Positions 52,447 through 60,620 of a DNA stretch of 64,000 nucleotides are shown piece after piece; the first letter of the stretch is position 1, and each line of letters opens with the position of its first letter. The DNA lies in NCBI RefSeq assembly GCF_015831355.1, contig NZ_JADWYR010000001.1, forward strand, positions 2,604,001-2,668,000, written 5' to 3'. The position numbers and the translations under genes were made by a program. The notes under the pieces are model-generated. The model did not search any database. It was not told the origin of the DNA and worked only from the letters and a program-made list of their open reading frames with translations. This DNA comes from Panacibacter microcysteis (GTDB lineage Bacteria > Bacteroidota > Bacteroidia > Chitinophagales > Chitinophagaceae).

Positions 52447-53394
52447 TTATTGTTGCTGCTGACCTGCAATGGTATGATCCGTTACTTCCACTTTGGGGTT
52501 TGCCGGTGACACTTCCATCTTTACATTATTGATTTCTTCAAAGATGTGACCATCTTCATAGCCTACCGAAACATACACAGAAAGTTTTTGTTTGGCAGGT
52601 CCTTTAAAAGTGCCGCGTATGGGGCTGCAATCGTTGAAATGCCGGCCTACAGCCAGTTTTATGTGGTTGTTGCTAACCCAGATGTTATTGGTAGGGTCTA
52701 TACCGGCCCATCCATAACCGGGTACATATACATCTACCCAGGCATGGGTTGCACCCGCTCCGCGAAGCCCGCTTTTATTGGGGCAGATGTAACCGCTTAC
52801 ATACCGTGCCGGAATGTGGAGTGTATTTAATATCTGCAGCATAAGGTGTGCAAAATCCTGGCAAACACCACCTTTATGCGCAAGAATTTCATCGACTGTA
52901 GTCTCAATATTGGTTATGCCTTTTGTGTATGCAAAGTGGTGGAAAATATATGCGGCACATTTTTCTGCTATGCCGGCAATACTGTTTGTGTTTTGTGTAA
53001 TGGCTGCACAAATAGCTTCTATAGCGGCCTGGTTTTGTATGGCGTCTGACTGTGAAAGTTCGATTAAGCGTATATTGTGTTGTTTGTCTTTTTGCAGTTC
53101 CGTAAAACCGGTATTATAGGGCATTTGCCTGGCAGGATTGTCCTGTGTACTTACAACCAGCCTGCTTTCAATAACAAGGTCGGCATGCAATGGCAACACA
53201 TTGAATACACCGGTAAGGTTGCCCCAGTAATCTGTAAAATATTCGATGTCGGGATTTGTTGAAACAGTTACCTGCTGCGATCTTGTTTCCTGCTCATCAC
53301 ACCGGTATGGAAAAATTTTTATTTCATTTATGCTTTCCCTTACCTGCCTGTCGTATTCGTACCTGGTAATGTGATGAATTTTGAAAACCGGCAT
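52447..53394 (-). CDS. Transglutaminase-family protein
   Basis: A 315-residue protein with a bacterial transglutaminase N-terminal beta domain (FKIHHITRYEYDRQVRESIN) and a papain-like transglutaminase core. The catalytic Cys is in GGVCQDFAHLM, the His in GATHAWVDVYVPGYGW and the Asp in GIDPTNN. It is the third gene of the ATP-grasp / alpha-E / transglutaminase trio, known in many bacteria and proposed to make or cut a peptide or amide tag. It starts 9 nt after the alpha-E stop. No signal peptide is seen, so it is probably cytosolic. Confidence 0.9.
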   Translation of the reverse strand: MPVFKIHHITRYEYDRQVRESINEIKIFPYRCDEQETRSQQVTVSTNPDIEYFTDYWGNLTGVFNVLPLHADLVIESRLVVSTQDNPARQMPYNTGFTELQKDKQHNIRLIELSQSDAIQNQAAIEAICAAITQNTNSIAGIAEKCAAYIFHHFAYTKGITNIETTVDEILAHKGGVCQDFAHLMLQILNTLHIPARYVSGYICPNKSGLRGAGATHAWVDVYVPGYGWAGIDPTNNIWVSNNHIKLAVGRHFNDCSPIRGTFKGPAKQKLSVYVSVGYEDGHIFEEINNVKMEVSPANPKVEVTDHTIAGQQQQ

Positions 53395-53403
53395 GATTGC
53401 TTG

Positions 53404-54342
53404 TTATGTGTACGAGAAATATAATTGTGCAAGACGGCTGCTGAATTCTAACATATCATCTCTTACATCCTGCAAAAAGTGCTGCAAGGTAATGCCGTTG
53501 AGTGTATCGAAATCCACATATTTTACACGGCTGTGTAAGCGGCCGTAAAACTTCGATAATGCATCATTGCCGTCGAGTTTGTTTTCAAGCATCACATCAT
53601 GCAGGTATTTTTCGATCCTGTTAAGTGTATACAATACAGAGCGCGTAAAGTCGCTGTTGATTAATACCTGGTGTAATACTTCTTTACTGGTGCTGCTGGT
53701 GTGGTATGTTTTTAAGTGTAGCTCGTAGCCCGATAAAGACAACAATAAATAGCGCCAGAAAATAATGTCGCTGGATTTGTTTAATTCGTAGTCTATTGAG
53801 GCAAACTGCTTATCTGTTATTTCTATTGTCTGGGTGCAACGCTCAATAAGACGGCCGAGATTCATAAAGCTCCAGCCAAGGCCACGTGGCATGGTTGTGT
53901 CTGTAACACCGATAAACAACAGGCTGTTTCTCGAAAAATTTTCAATTGTTTCCACTGCTTCGTAACCCAGCAATTTTTGATGCAGGTCGTGGTTTACGAG
54001 GTGGTACATATGGTTTACCTGCTCCCACACTTCTTTTGTAATATGGTCCTGCACGCCCCTGGCATTTTCTCGTGCCCGTGTAAGTATTACTTTCAGCGAG
54101 TTGGGGTTGGATGTATCTGTTATCAGCAACTTTAATACTGCATCTGTATCATTTTCAATGGTGGCAATCTCCTCCTCTGTTAAGTAAGTAAAGATTTCAA
54201 GCAGCGGTTTCCAGGTAAGATTGTTGTTTACACCCTTATCCAGCGAAAGAATATAATTGGTATAAGTTACACGCAACAAACCATCTGCACGTTCCATGTA
54301 ACGGTTGAGCCAGAATAATGAATCTGCAATACGACTTAGCAT
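53404..54342 (-). CDS. Alpha-E domain protein (DUF403)
   Basis: A 312-residue, almost fully alpha-helical protein opening with the diagnostic MLSRIADSLFWLNRYMERADGLLRV. It also has LGWSFMNLGRLIERC and RGVQDHITKEVWEQVNHMY. The domain has no assigned chemistry but is nearly always encoded beside a circularly permuted ATP-grasp protein and a transglutaminase, as here. The ATP-grasp stop lies 154 nt upstream; the transglutaminase begins 9 nt downstream. Confidence 0.92.
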   Translation of the reverse strand: MLSRIADSLFWLNRYMERADGLLRVTYTNYILSLDKGVNNNLTWKPLLEIFTYLTEEEIATIENDTDAVLKLLITDTSNPNSLKVILTRARENARGVQDHITKEVWEQVNHMYHLVNHDLHQKLLGYEAVETIENFSRNSLLFIGVTDTTMPRGLGWSFMNLGRLIERCTQTIEITDKQFASIDYELNKSSDIIFWRYLLLSLSGYELHLKTYHTSSTSKEVLHQVLINSDFTRSVLYTLNRIEKYLHDVMLENKLDGNDALSKFYGRLHSRVKYVDFDTLNGITLQHFLQDVRDDMLEFSSRLAQLYFSYT

Positions 54343-54496
54343 GTAGTAAATATGTAATGATGAAAATGATGGGCCAGCTTCACAGCGCGTTTTTGTTGTG
54401 AATGCCTGGCTGTGCTACCGTTGTTTGCGTACTGCCGTTTGAACAGTGCATTGTACCGTACAAACCTGTTACAGGCAACAACAGCAGCAATATATG

Positions 54497-55945
54497 TTAA
54501 TCGATGATCCATGTGTCTTTACTGCCGCCACCCTGCGATGAATTTACCACCAGCGAGCCTTCTCGCAGGGCTACACGGGTAAGACCGCCTGGTACTATTT
54601 TTACACCACCGGGCCCGCAAAGTGCGTAAGGTCTTAAATCTACATGGCGCGGCCTGAATTTTCCGTCAATGAAACAGGGCACTGTTGATAACTGGATAAT
54701 CGGCTGTGCAATAAAACTTCTGGTATCTGCTTCAATAACGGTTTTTGCTTTCTGCCATTCTTCTTCTTCAATCGAATGACCCATGATCATACCATAACCG
54801 CCGCTTTGGTTGGTACGTTTAATAACCATTTTACCGATGTTGTTAAATACATATTCCCGTTGTTCGTCATCGCTCAGCTGGTAAGTGGGAACATTGGGCA
54901 ATATGGGTTCTTCATTTAAATAATATCTGATCATGGCGGGTACATAAGCGTACACGGCTTTATCGTCTGCAACGCCGTTGCCTACAGCATTTGCTATGGC
55001 CACGTTACCTTTTCGGTAAGCGTTCATAATGCCTGGCACACCCAGTACGCTGTCTTGCCTGAACATAAGCGGATCGAGAAATTCATCATCTATGCGTCGG
55101 TAAATAACATGTACCTGCTCGAGGCCGCTGGTTGTTTTCATGAACACTTTGTGGTTATCTACTACCAGGTCTCTGCCCTCTACAAGCGAAATACCCATTT
55201 GCCTTGCCAGGAAGGTATGTTCATAATAAGCTGAATTGTAAATACCCGGTGTTAGCAATACAACGGTAGGGTTAGAAATCTGCTGCGGCGCCATAGACAA
55301 CAATATCTGGTGCAGCAAAACCGGGTAGTTGTTGATCATGCGTACTTTGTTAGACGCAATCATGTCCGGGAAAATACGTTTGGTCACTTCCCTGTTTTCG
55401 AGCATGTAACTTACGCCTGATGGCGTACGAAGATTATCTTCCAGTATGTAAAATGTGCCATCATCTCCGCGGATAAGATCAATACCGGAAATGTGAACAT
55501 ATATATCATGCGGTACTTTTATGCCATGCACCTCGCGCAGGTAATGCGGGCAGGATGCAATAAGCGCTGCAGGAATTACACCCTCTTTTACAATCTGCTG
55601 CTCACTGTAAATATCTTTCAGGAAAAGATTAAGTGCTTTCAGCCTTTGCTGTATACCTTTTTCAATGTGGTCCCACTCTTTGCCGGTTATAATGCGGGGA
55701 ATAATATCAAACGGGAAGATCCTTTCGATGCCTGCATTATCGCTGTATACCGTGAATGTAATGCCCTGGTTCATGAACAGCTCACCTGCAAGCCTGTCTT
55801 TCAGGTGAAGATCATTCACCTGCAGGTTCTGCAGTGCACTAAACACTTTATTGTATGGTTCCCGCACTGCTTTCTTATGGCACATTTCATCCCATATTCC
55901 ATCGGCGCAATTGTAATCCTGCAAAAAGTTTTCAATCATAAGCAC
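54497..55945 (-). CDS. Circularly permuted ATP-grasp type 2 protein (DUF404/DUF407)
   Basis: A 482-residue protein. Early GITFTVYSDNAGIERIFPFDIIPRII and GIDLIRGDDGTFYILEDNLRTPSGVSYMLENR give the metal and ATP-binding Glu/Asn residues. MVIKRTNQSGGYGMIMG is the ATP-binding Lys/Gly loop, placed late because of the permutation. It should ligate a carboxylate to an amine using ATP, probably making an isopeptide or small peptide. It leads the trio with the alpha-E and transglutaminase proteins. The start could be the Met at residue 3; this does not alter any domain. Confidence 0.92.
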   Translation of the reverse strand: MLMIENFLQDYNCADGIWDEMCHKKAVREPYNKVFSALQNLQVNDLHLKDRLAGELFMNQGITFTVYSDNAGIERIFPFDIIPRIITGKEWDHIEKGIQQRLKALNLFLKDIYSEQQIVKEGVIPAALIASCPHYLREVHGIKVPHDIYVHISGIDLIRGDDGTFYILEDNLRTPSGVSYMLENREVTKRIFPDMIASNKVRMINNYPVLLHQILLSMAPQQISNPTVVLLTPGIYNSAYYEHTFLARQMGISLVEGRDLVVDNHKVFMKTTSGLEQVHVIYRRIDDEFLDPLMFRQDSVLGVPGIMNAYRKGNVAIANAVGNGVADDKAVYAYVPAMIRYYLNEEPILPNVPTYQLSDDEQREYVFNNIGKMVIKRTNQSGGYGMIMGHSIEEEEWQKAKTVIEADTRSFIAQPIIQLSTVPCFIDGKFRPRHVDLRPYALCGPGGVKIVPGGLTRVALREGSLVVNSSQGGGSKDTWIID

Positions 55946-56141
55946 TGTTTAAAAAGCAAAAGGGTTACACTCCATAAAACATGGCAGGCAACCCTTTACC
56001 TGCTCAATATAAGAATAAATGATAATAGTTTAATTTTTAGGTAACGCTGTGTATCTATTTTTTTTAGATACAATAATCGCGACGCAGTGAAAGTAACAGG
56101 CAGGTAAGGGAGGATCGCTGTAGTTCAGTAAAGTTTCTACA

Positions 56142-56188
56142 GTACAAGTGAGTGACACAACAGGTGCTGAACAAAGTGCTGCTGCCGG
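56142..56188 (-). repeat. SPR repeat copy R22 (type B core)
   Basis: The minus-strand core is at 56142-56161, with CCGGC 27 nt before it. It begins 10 nt after the galactokinase stop, in sense. Its left arm (CCGGCAGCAG...TTGTTCAGCACCT) resembles R21 although its core is type B and R21 is type A. Confidence 0.9.
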
Positions 56189-56198
56189 TAACCAAATA

Positions 56199-57383
56199 TT
56201 ATTTTATGATACCTGTACCAGCGCCTATTTGTGCTATATAAATTTTTAGTTCTTTGCGCATGGCTGCTTCATAGGCCGGTTTAAGCTGGGCCGTAAGTGT
56301 CTCGATTGCTTCGCTGGCAATGATGTTAATAGTGCAGCCGCCAAAGCCGCCACCCATCATTCTTGCTCCGGGTACGGCGTCGTTGTCTTTTACAAAATCT
56401 ACCAGGAAATCGAGCTCTGCGCAGCTTACTTCATACATGGTGCTGAGGCCTTCATGAGTTTCGAACATTTTTGCACCAAAGGCTTTGATGTCGTTGTTTT
56501 CAAGATCAAGGCATGCCTGTTGCAGCCGTTCTGTTTCTTCTACCACGTAAAGGCAACGGCGGTACACTTCCTCATCAAACCGTTGTACATACTGCTGCAG
56601 CATGCTTTTGGTTACGTCGCGCAGGCTGTGCACAAAAGGTATGTGTTGTTGTATGAGTGCCACGCCCATTTCGCACTGTTGTCTTCTTACATTGTACTGC
56701 GATGAGGCAAGTGTATGTTTAACATTCGTGTCGAACAGTACAATTTTATAACCGTCCAGCTTAAAGGGCTCATATTTATACTCCAGTGTTCTGCAGTCGA
56801 GTTTGATTACATGGTCGGCAGTCCCAAATACACTGGCAAACATATCCATAATGCCACATTGCAAACCCACGTAATCATTCTCTGCTTTCTGCGCTATTTT
56901 AACGAGTTCAATTTTTCCGAGGCCACATTGCAGCCATTCATTCAGGGCAAATGCTACGGCGCATTCTATGGCGGCTGAAGAAGAGAGACCTGCACCGATA
57001 GGTATATCGGCTGTAAGCGCCGCATCGAAACCGCTTACTGCAATACCGTTCTTTTGAAACTGGTCAACCACGCCCAGTATATAATCGTACCAGGCATGTT
57101 TCTGAGAAGGTATAAGACGTGTGGTAGTTGTATGGCAGGTTTCATCCAGGTCTATAGAAGTAAGGTTAATCTCATTATCTGTCCTTGGCGTAAGTGCAAT
57201 CCAGGCTGCTTTATCTATGGCTGCAGGCAATACAAAGCCGTTATTATAATCTGTATGTTCACCAATCAGGTTGATGCGGCCGGGAGACCTCGTAACAATG
57301 CTATGCTCGTATATAAATTTTTCCAGCATTGCCGGAATGGCGTGTTGGGCTGCTACACTGTAGCGCTGGCCTGCATTACTCAT
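56199..57383 (-). CDS. galK: Galactokinase
   Basis: A 394-residue GHMP kinase. RSPGRINLIGEHTDYNNGFVLP is the galactokinase signature, IGAGLSSSAAIECA the ATP-binding motif, and GARMMGGGFGGCTIN the third GHMP motif. It phosphorylates galactose to galactose-1-phosphate in the Leloir pathway. The start at 57383 (MSNAGQRYS) is chosen over a longer frame to 57494, because that frame would cross the predicted promoter and operator. A LacI/GalR-type palindrome sits 32-51 nt upstream, so galactose-responsive repression is likely. No other gal gene is adjacent. Confidence 0.95.
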   Translation of the reverse strand: MSNAGQRYSVAAQHAIPAMLEKFIYEHSIVTRSPGRINLIGEHTDYNNGFVLPAAIDKAAWIALTPRTDNEINLTSIDLDETCHTTTTRLIPSQKHAWYDYILGVVDQFQKNGIAVSGFDAALTADIPIGAGLSSSAAIECAVAFALNEWLQCGLGKIELVKIAQKAENDYVGLQCGIMDMFASVFGTADHVIKLDCRTLEYKYEPFKLDGYKIVLFDTNVKHTLASSQYNVRRQQCEMGVALIQQHIPFVHSLRDVTKSMLQQYVQRFDEEVYRRCLYVVEETERLQQACLDLENNDIKAFGAKMFETHEGLSTMYEVSCAELDFLVDFVKDNDAVPGARMMGGGFGGCTINIIASEAIETLTAQLKPAYEAAMRKELKIYIAQIGAGTGIIK

Positions 57384-57414
57384 AAATAGGCTATAAAAAT
57401 GATTGCGCGAAAAA

Positions 57415-57434
57415 CTGCGTAAACGTTTACGCAG
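57415..57434. promoter_or_regulatory. LacI/GalR-type palindromic operator of galK
   Basis: CTGCGTAAACGTTTACGCAG is a perfect 20-bp palindrome with the central AACGTT typical of LacI-family sites. It lies immediately downstream of the -7 box, covering the expected transcription start, which implies repression by steric block. Confidence 0.85.
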
Positions 57435-57439
57435 GTGTA

Positions 57440-57447
57440 CAAATGTA
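57440..57447 (-). promoter_or_regulatory. -7 box of the galK promoter
   Basis: Minus-strand TACATTTG is an exact TAnnTTTG match, 57 nt before the chosen galK start and 5 nt upstream of the operator. A clear -33 TTG is not seen. Confidence 0.5.
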
Positions 57448-57474
57448 TTGATTCGTGTAAATATTACATAAAAA

Positions 57475-58074
57475 CTAGTCAAGTTTGGCCGCAAGCGCGG
57501 CTTTAACCTCGGTCTGCCATTCTTCTTTTAGCATGCTCAATACAATAGAATCACGCCGGCCACCTGCTCTTTTGGGCATATTGGCTCTTAAAATGCCGTC
57601 TACTTTGCACCCTATACTTTTCATGGCTGCAATACTGGTGGCATTGTCATTGTCTGCCCTGAATTCCACCCGCTCAAGCCCAAGATCTTCAAAAGCAAAT
57701 TGCAGTAACAGGTATTTACAGTGTTTGTTAAGACCAGTGCCCCTGAACCGTTCTCCATACCAGGTGTAACCTAGCTGCAGCGTTTTGAAAGGCAGGTTAA
57801 TATCATAAAATCTTGTTGAACCGGCATATTCGTTTGTCCTTTTATCAAACACAATAAAAGGGTATTCTGTACCGCGTTCCCTGGCTGCCAGTGCTGTTTG
57901 TATGTATGTGGCAAGCCCTTCGCTACCCGCGGCAGATACAAGCGAATATTGCCATGTATCGGGTTCGTGCAGTGCAAAAGGCAGCAAAAAAGTATGGTCA
58001 TCCTGTTGCAGTGGTCTCAGTAATACACGTTCGTTTTCGAGCAGGTAATCATGGTTACCGTTAAATAGTATCAT
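57475..58074 (-). CDS. GNAT-family acetyltransferase (RimJ/RimL-like)
   Basis: A 199-residue acetyltransferase. The N-terminal ENERVLLRPLQQDD opening and central LQLGYTWYGERFRGTGLNKHCKYLLLQFAFE (acetyl-CoA pyrophosphate loop) fit the family, as does VEFRADNDNATSIAAMKSIGCKVDGILR, the NxxSxxxxxxxGF-type motif of ribosomal-protein or aminoglycoside-like acetyltransferases. The substrate is unknown. It is upstream of galK but separated from it by the galK promoter and operator, so the two are probably independently transcribed. Confidence 0.85.
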   Translation of the reverse strand: MILFNGNHDYLLENERVLLRPLQQDDHTFLLPFALHEPDTWQYSLVSAAGSEGLATYIQTALAARERGTEYPFIVFDKRTNEYAGSTRFYDINLPFKTLQLGYTWYGERFRGTGLNKHCKYLLLQFAFEDLGLERVEFRADNDNATSIAAMKSIGCKVDGILRANMPKRAGGRRDSIVLSMLKEEWQTEVKAALAAKLD

Positions 58075-58113
58075 AAACTGGTTTTATTATCGCCCGTTAT
58101 AATGGTTGTGTTA

Positions 58114-58180
58114 CCGGCACCTGTAATGCTGTTAAACTTTTGTTGCGTCGCACACTTGTACTGTAGTAGCAATATTCAGC
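58114..58180 (+). repeat. SPR repeat copy R23 (type C core)
   Basis: The core is at 58142-58161. CCGGC is 28 nt before it and CAGC 15 nt after it. It lies between two divergent genes, so it cannot be a simple 3' UTR element. Confidence 0.9.
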
Positions 58181-58292
58181 ACGCCGGTGCTATTCCGTTA
58201 ATATTTTTTCGCGCCTGCTGCGGGTAAAAGTTGTTGAAACCGGTAAAACAAATAAAATTCAGGAAATTTGCCGCAATTTAAACATTTAGCTT

Positions 58293-60128
58293 ATGTGTGG
58301 AATTGTAGGATACACAGGTAAAAGACAGGCCTACCCGGTAGTAATAAAAGGACTAAAAAGACTGGAATATCGTGGTTACGATAGCGCAGGCGTTGCACTG
58401 ATCAATGAAGGGCTTAAAGTATATAAAAAGAAAGGCCGGGTTACAGACCTTGAAGAAGCGGCAATGGGTGAGAACCTTAGTGGTCATATAGGTATTGGTC
58501 ATACACGGTGGGCCACACACGGAGAACCCAGCGACCGAAATGCACATCCGCATGTTTCTCAAAGCGGCAATATTGCTATGATTCACAACGGCATTATCGA
58601 AAACTACGACAAGCTGAAAAAAGATTTGCTCGCAAAAGGTTACAAATTCAAAAGTGATACCGACACAGAAGTACTACTCAATTTTATTGATGACATTCAG
58701 CAAAACAATGATTGTACGCTGGAAGAAGCACTGCGTATTGCTTTAAGAAGGGTAGTGGGTGCATATTGTTTGTTACTAATACACAAAGACGACCCCGAAA
58801 CGATCATCGCAGCCCGCAAAGGCAGCCCGCTGGTCATTGGTATTGGTAAAGATGAACATTTCCTGGCCAGCGATGCTTCTCCCATCATCGAGTACACAAA
58901 AGAAGTGGTATACGTAAATGACTATGAAATAGCAATCGTAAGACCAGATGAACTGATTTTGAAAAACCTTGGTAATGAAAAACAGACACCTTTCATAACC
59001 AGGCTCGATATGGAGCTGGCAGCAATTGAAAAAGGCGGGTACGATCATTTTATGCTCAAAGAAATTTTCGAGCAGCCACAGACCATCTACGATTGTTTAA
59101 GAGGCCGGTTAGATGCGGGCAAAGGAAAAGTTATCTTAAGCGGTATAGATCAATATGCTCAGCAGATCATGAATGCGCAGCGCATCATTATCCTGGCTTG
59201 CGGTACCAGCTGGCATGCGGGCCTGGTAGCTGAGTACATTATTGAAGAGTTGTGCCGCATACCGGTAGAAGTGGAATATGCATCTGAGTTCAGGTACAGA
59301 AACCCTATTATACACAAAGGCGACGTTATTGTAGCCATATCGCAGAGTGGCGAGACAGCAGATACATTGGTGGCAATAGAAAATGCAAAAGAGCAGGGCG
59401 CCATTATCCTCGGTATCGTAAACGTAGTGGGGTCATCTATTTCGCGAAAATCACATGCCGGGGCTTATACGCATGCCGGTCCTGAAATTGGTGTGGCGAG
59501 TACCAAAGCATTCACTGCACAGCTCACGGTTCTTACCATGGTTGCACTTAAAATAGCGCATGATAAAGGTTCTGTAAGTACTGAAAGGTATATGCACCTT
59601 TGCCAGGAACTGGCTGCCATACCGGAAAAGGTAGAGCTGGTCTTAGAGAAAGCAGACGAGGTAAAAGCGCTTGCAGAAAAGTACAAAGACGCATCAGACG
59701 CACTATACCTTGGTCGCGGCTACAACTTCCCGATTGCACTGGAAGGCGCACTAAAGCTGAAAGAAATTTCATATATACATGCAGAAGGTTATCCTGCTGC
59801 AGAAATGAAACACGGTCCTATCGCACTTGTTACTGAAACGCTACCGGTTGTATTTGTGGCCACTAAGGATTCTTACCACGAAAAAGTTGTAAGCAACATG
59901 CAGGAGATCAAGGCACGAAAAGGAAAAGTCATTGCACTGATCACTGAAGGAGATACTGTTTCTGCCGCTATTGCTGATGATATATTCGAATTGCCACAGG
60001 CAGATGAGATCGTTGCTCCGATCATAAGTACAATACCATTGCAATTGCTGGCCTATTACATCGGCGTTGCAAAAGGCTACGATGTAGATAAGCCAAGAAA
60101 CCTGGCAAAAAGTGTAACGGTTGAGTAG
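58293..60128 (+). CDS. glmS: Glutamine--fructose-6-phosphate aminotransferase (isomerizing)
   Basis: A 611-residue GlmS of standard length. The N-terminal glutaminase begins MCGIVGYTGKR with nucleophile C2, followed by LEYRGYDSAG and GHTRWATHGEP. Two SIS isomerase domains follow, with ACGTSWHAGLVAEY and ISQSGETADTLVA, and YLGRGYNFPIALEGALKLKEISYIHAEGY. The end DKPRNLAKSVTVE is invariant. It makes glucosamine-6-phosphate for peptidoglycan and LPS, opposing the NagB-like enzyme encoded at the other end of the window. I see no glmS ribozyme-like leader. A terminator follows the stop. Confidence 0.98.
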   Translation: MCGIVGYTGKRQAYPVVIKGLKRLEYRGYDSAGVALINEGLKVYKKKGRVTDLEEAAMGENLSGHIGIGHTRWATHGEPSDRNAHPHVSQSGNIAMIHNGIIENYDKLKKDLLAKGYKFKSDTDTEVLLNFIDDIQQNNDCTLEEALRIALRRVVGAYCLLLIHKDDPETIIAARKGSPLVIGIGKDEHFLASDASPIIEYTKEVVYVNDYEIAIVRPDELILKNLGNEKQTPFITRLDMELAAIEKGGYDHFMLKEIFEQPQTIYDCLRGRLDAGKGKVILSGIDQYAQQIMNAQRIIILACGTSWHAGLVAEYIIEELCRIPVEVEYASEFRYRNPIIHKGDVIVAISQSGETADTLVAIENAKEQGAIILGIVNVVGSSISRKSHAGAYTHAGPEIGVASTKAFTAQLTVLTMVALKIAHDKGSVSTERYMHLCQELAAIPEKVELVLEKADEVKALAEKYKDASDALYLGRGYNFPIALEGALKLKEISYIHAEGYPAAEMKHGPIALVTETLPVVFVATKDSYHEKVVSNMQEIKARKGKVIALITEGDTVSAAIADDIFELPQADEIVAPIISTIPLQLLAYYIGVAKGYDVDKPRNLAKSVTVE

Positions 60129-60620
60129 TGTTCACCGGTGTTTTCCAATTGAAACAAGTGTTTCCTGCATAAGGCAGCACTTGTTTTAACATCCTTCTGT
60201 TTTTTGTGGTATATTTACAGGATTACCTGCCGCCTCCTTCCCGAACCTTTTTAATTTATGTGCATATGGTTTAAACGCTTGCCCGCGGTTGAGCCTGCTA
60301 ACCGGCACTTTATGTAAAACAATGCTGCAACGTTTTGCTTGTTTCAGAAGATAGTTTTATATCCAAACGGAATGATTGAATATTTCGTACATATAGCCAG
60401 TTATTGCATTTCCACTAATTGCAACATACGAACTGTTGTTAGCAGCGAAGGAAAGGCTTTAGCGTTAGACTATACGGGAAAGACATATAATGATTGCTGA
60501 AATTTTTTTTCCCAATACATATCCGTGTTTAAAAGTTATTGTCAAAAAAATGGAATGATTATGGCTAAATGTATCACGAGCCGCTGGCTGCATTTAATCC
60601 AAAGATAAAAGCCCTTCATT
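60129..60620. other. 492-bp gene-poor region
   Basis: It holds the glmS terminator and otherwise AT-rich sequence. A 42-codon frame at 60372-60500 has no convincing composition or ribosome site and I do not call it. No SPR copy is present, which is unusual for a gap this long here. Confidence 0.55.
60152..60187 (+). terminator. Intrinsic terminator after glmS
   Basis: The stem AAACAAGTG / CACTTGTTT has an inner CTGC / GCAG stem and is followed by a short T run, 23 nt after the stop. Confidence 0.8.

Noticed and set aside
57384-57494. Longer galactokinase start at 57494
   Set aside because: It would place coding sequence over an exact -7 box and a perfect palindrome and would overlap the upstream gene; family similarity begins after 57383.
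60372-60500. 42-codon ORF between glmS and the heme-motif protein gene
   Set aside because: No ribosome site, unremarkable composition, no conserved neighbours in the same transcript.
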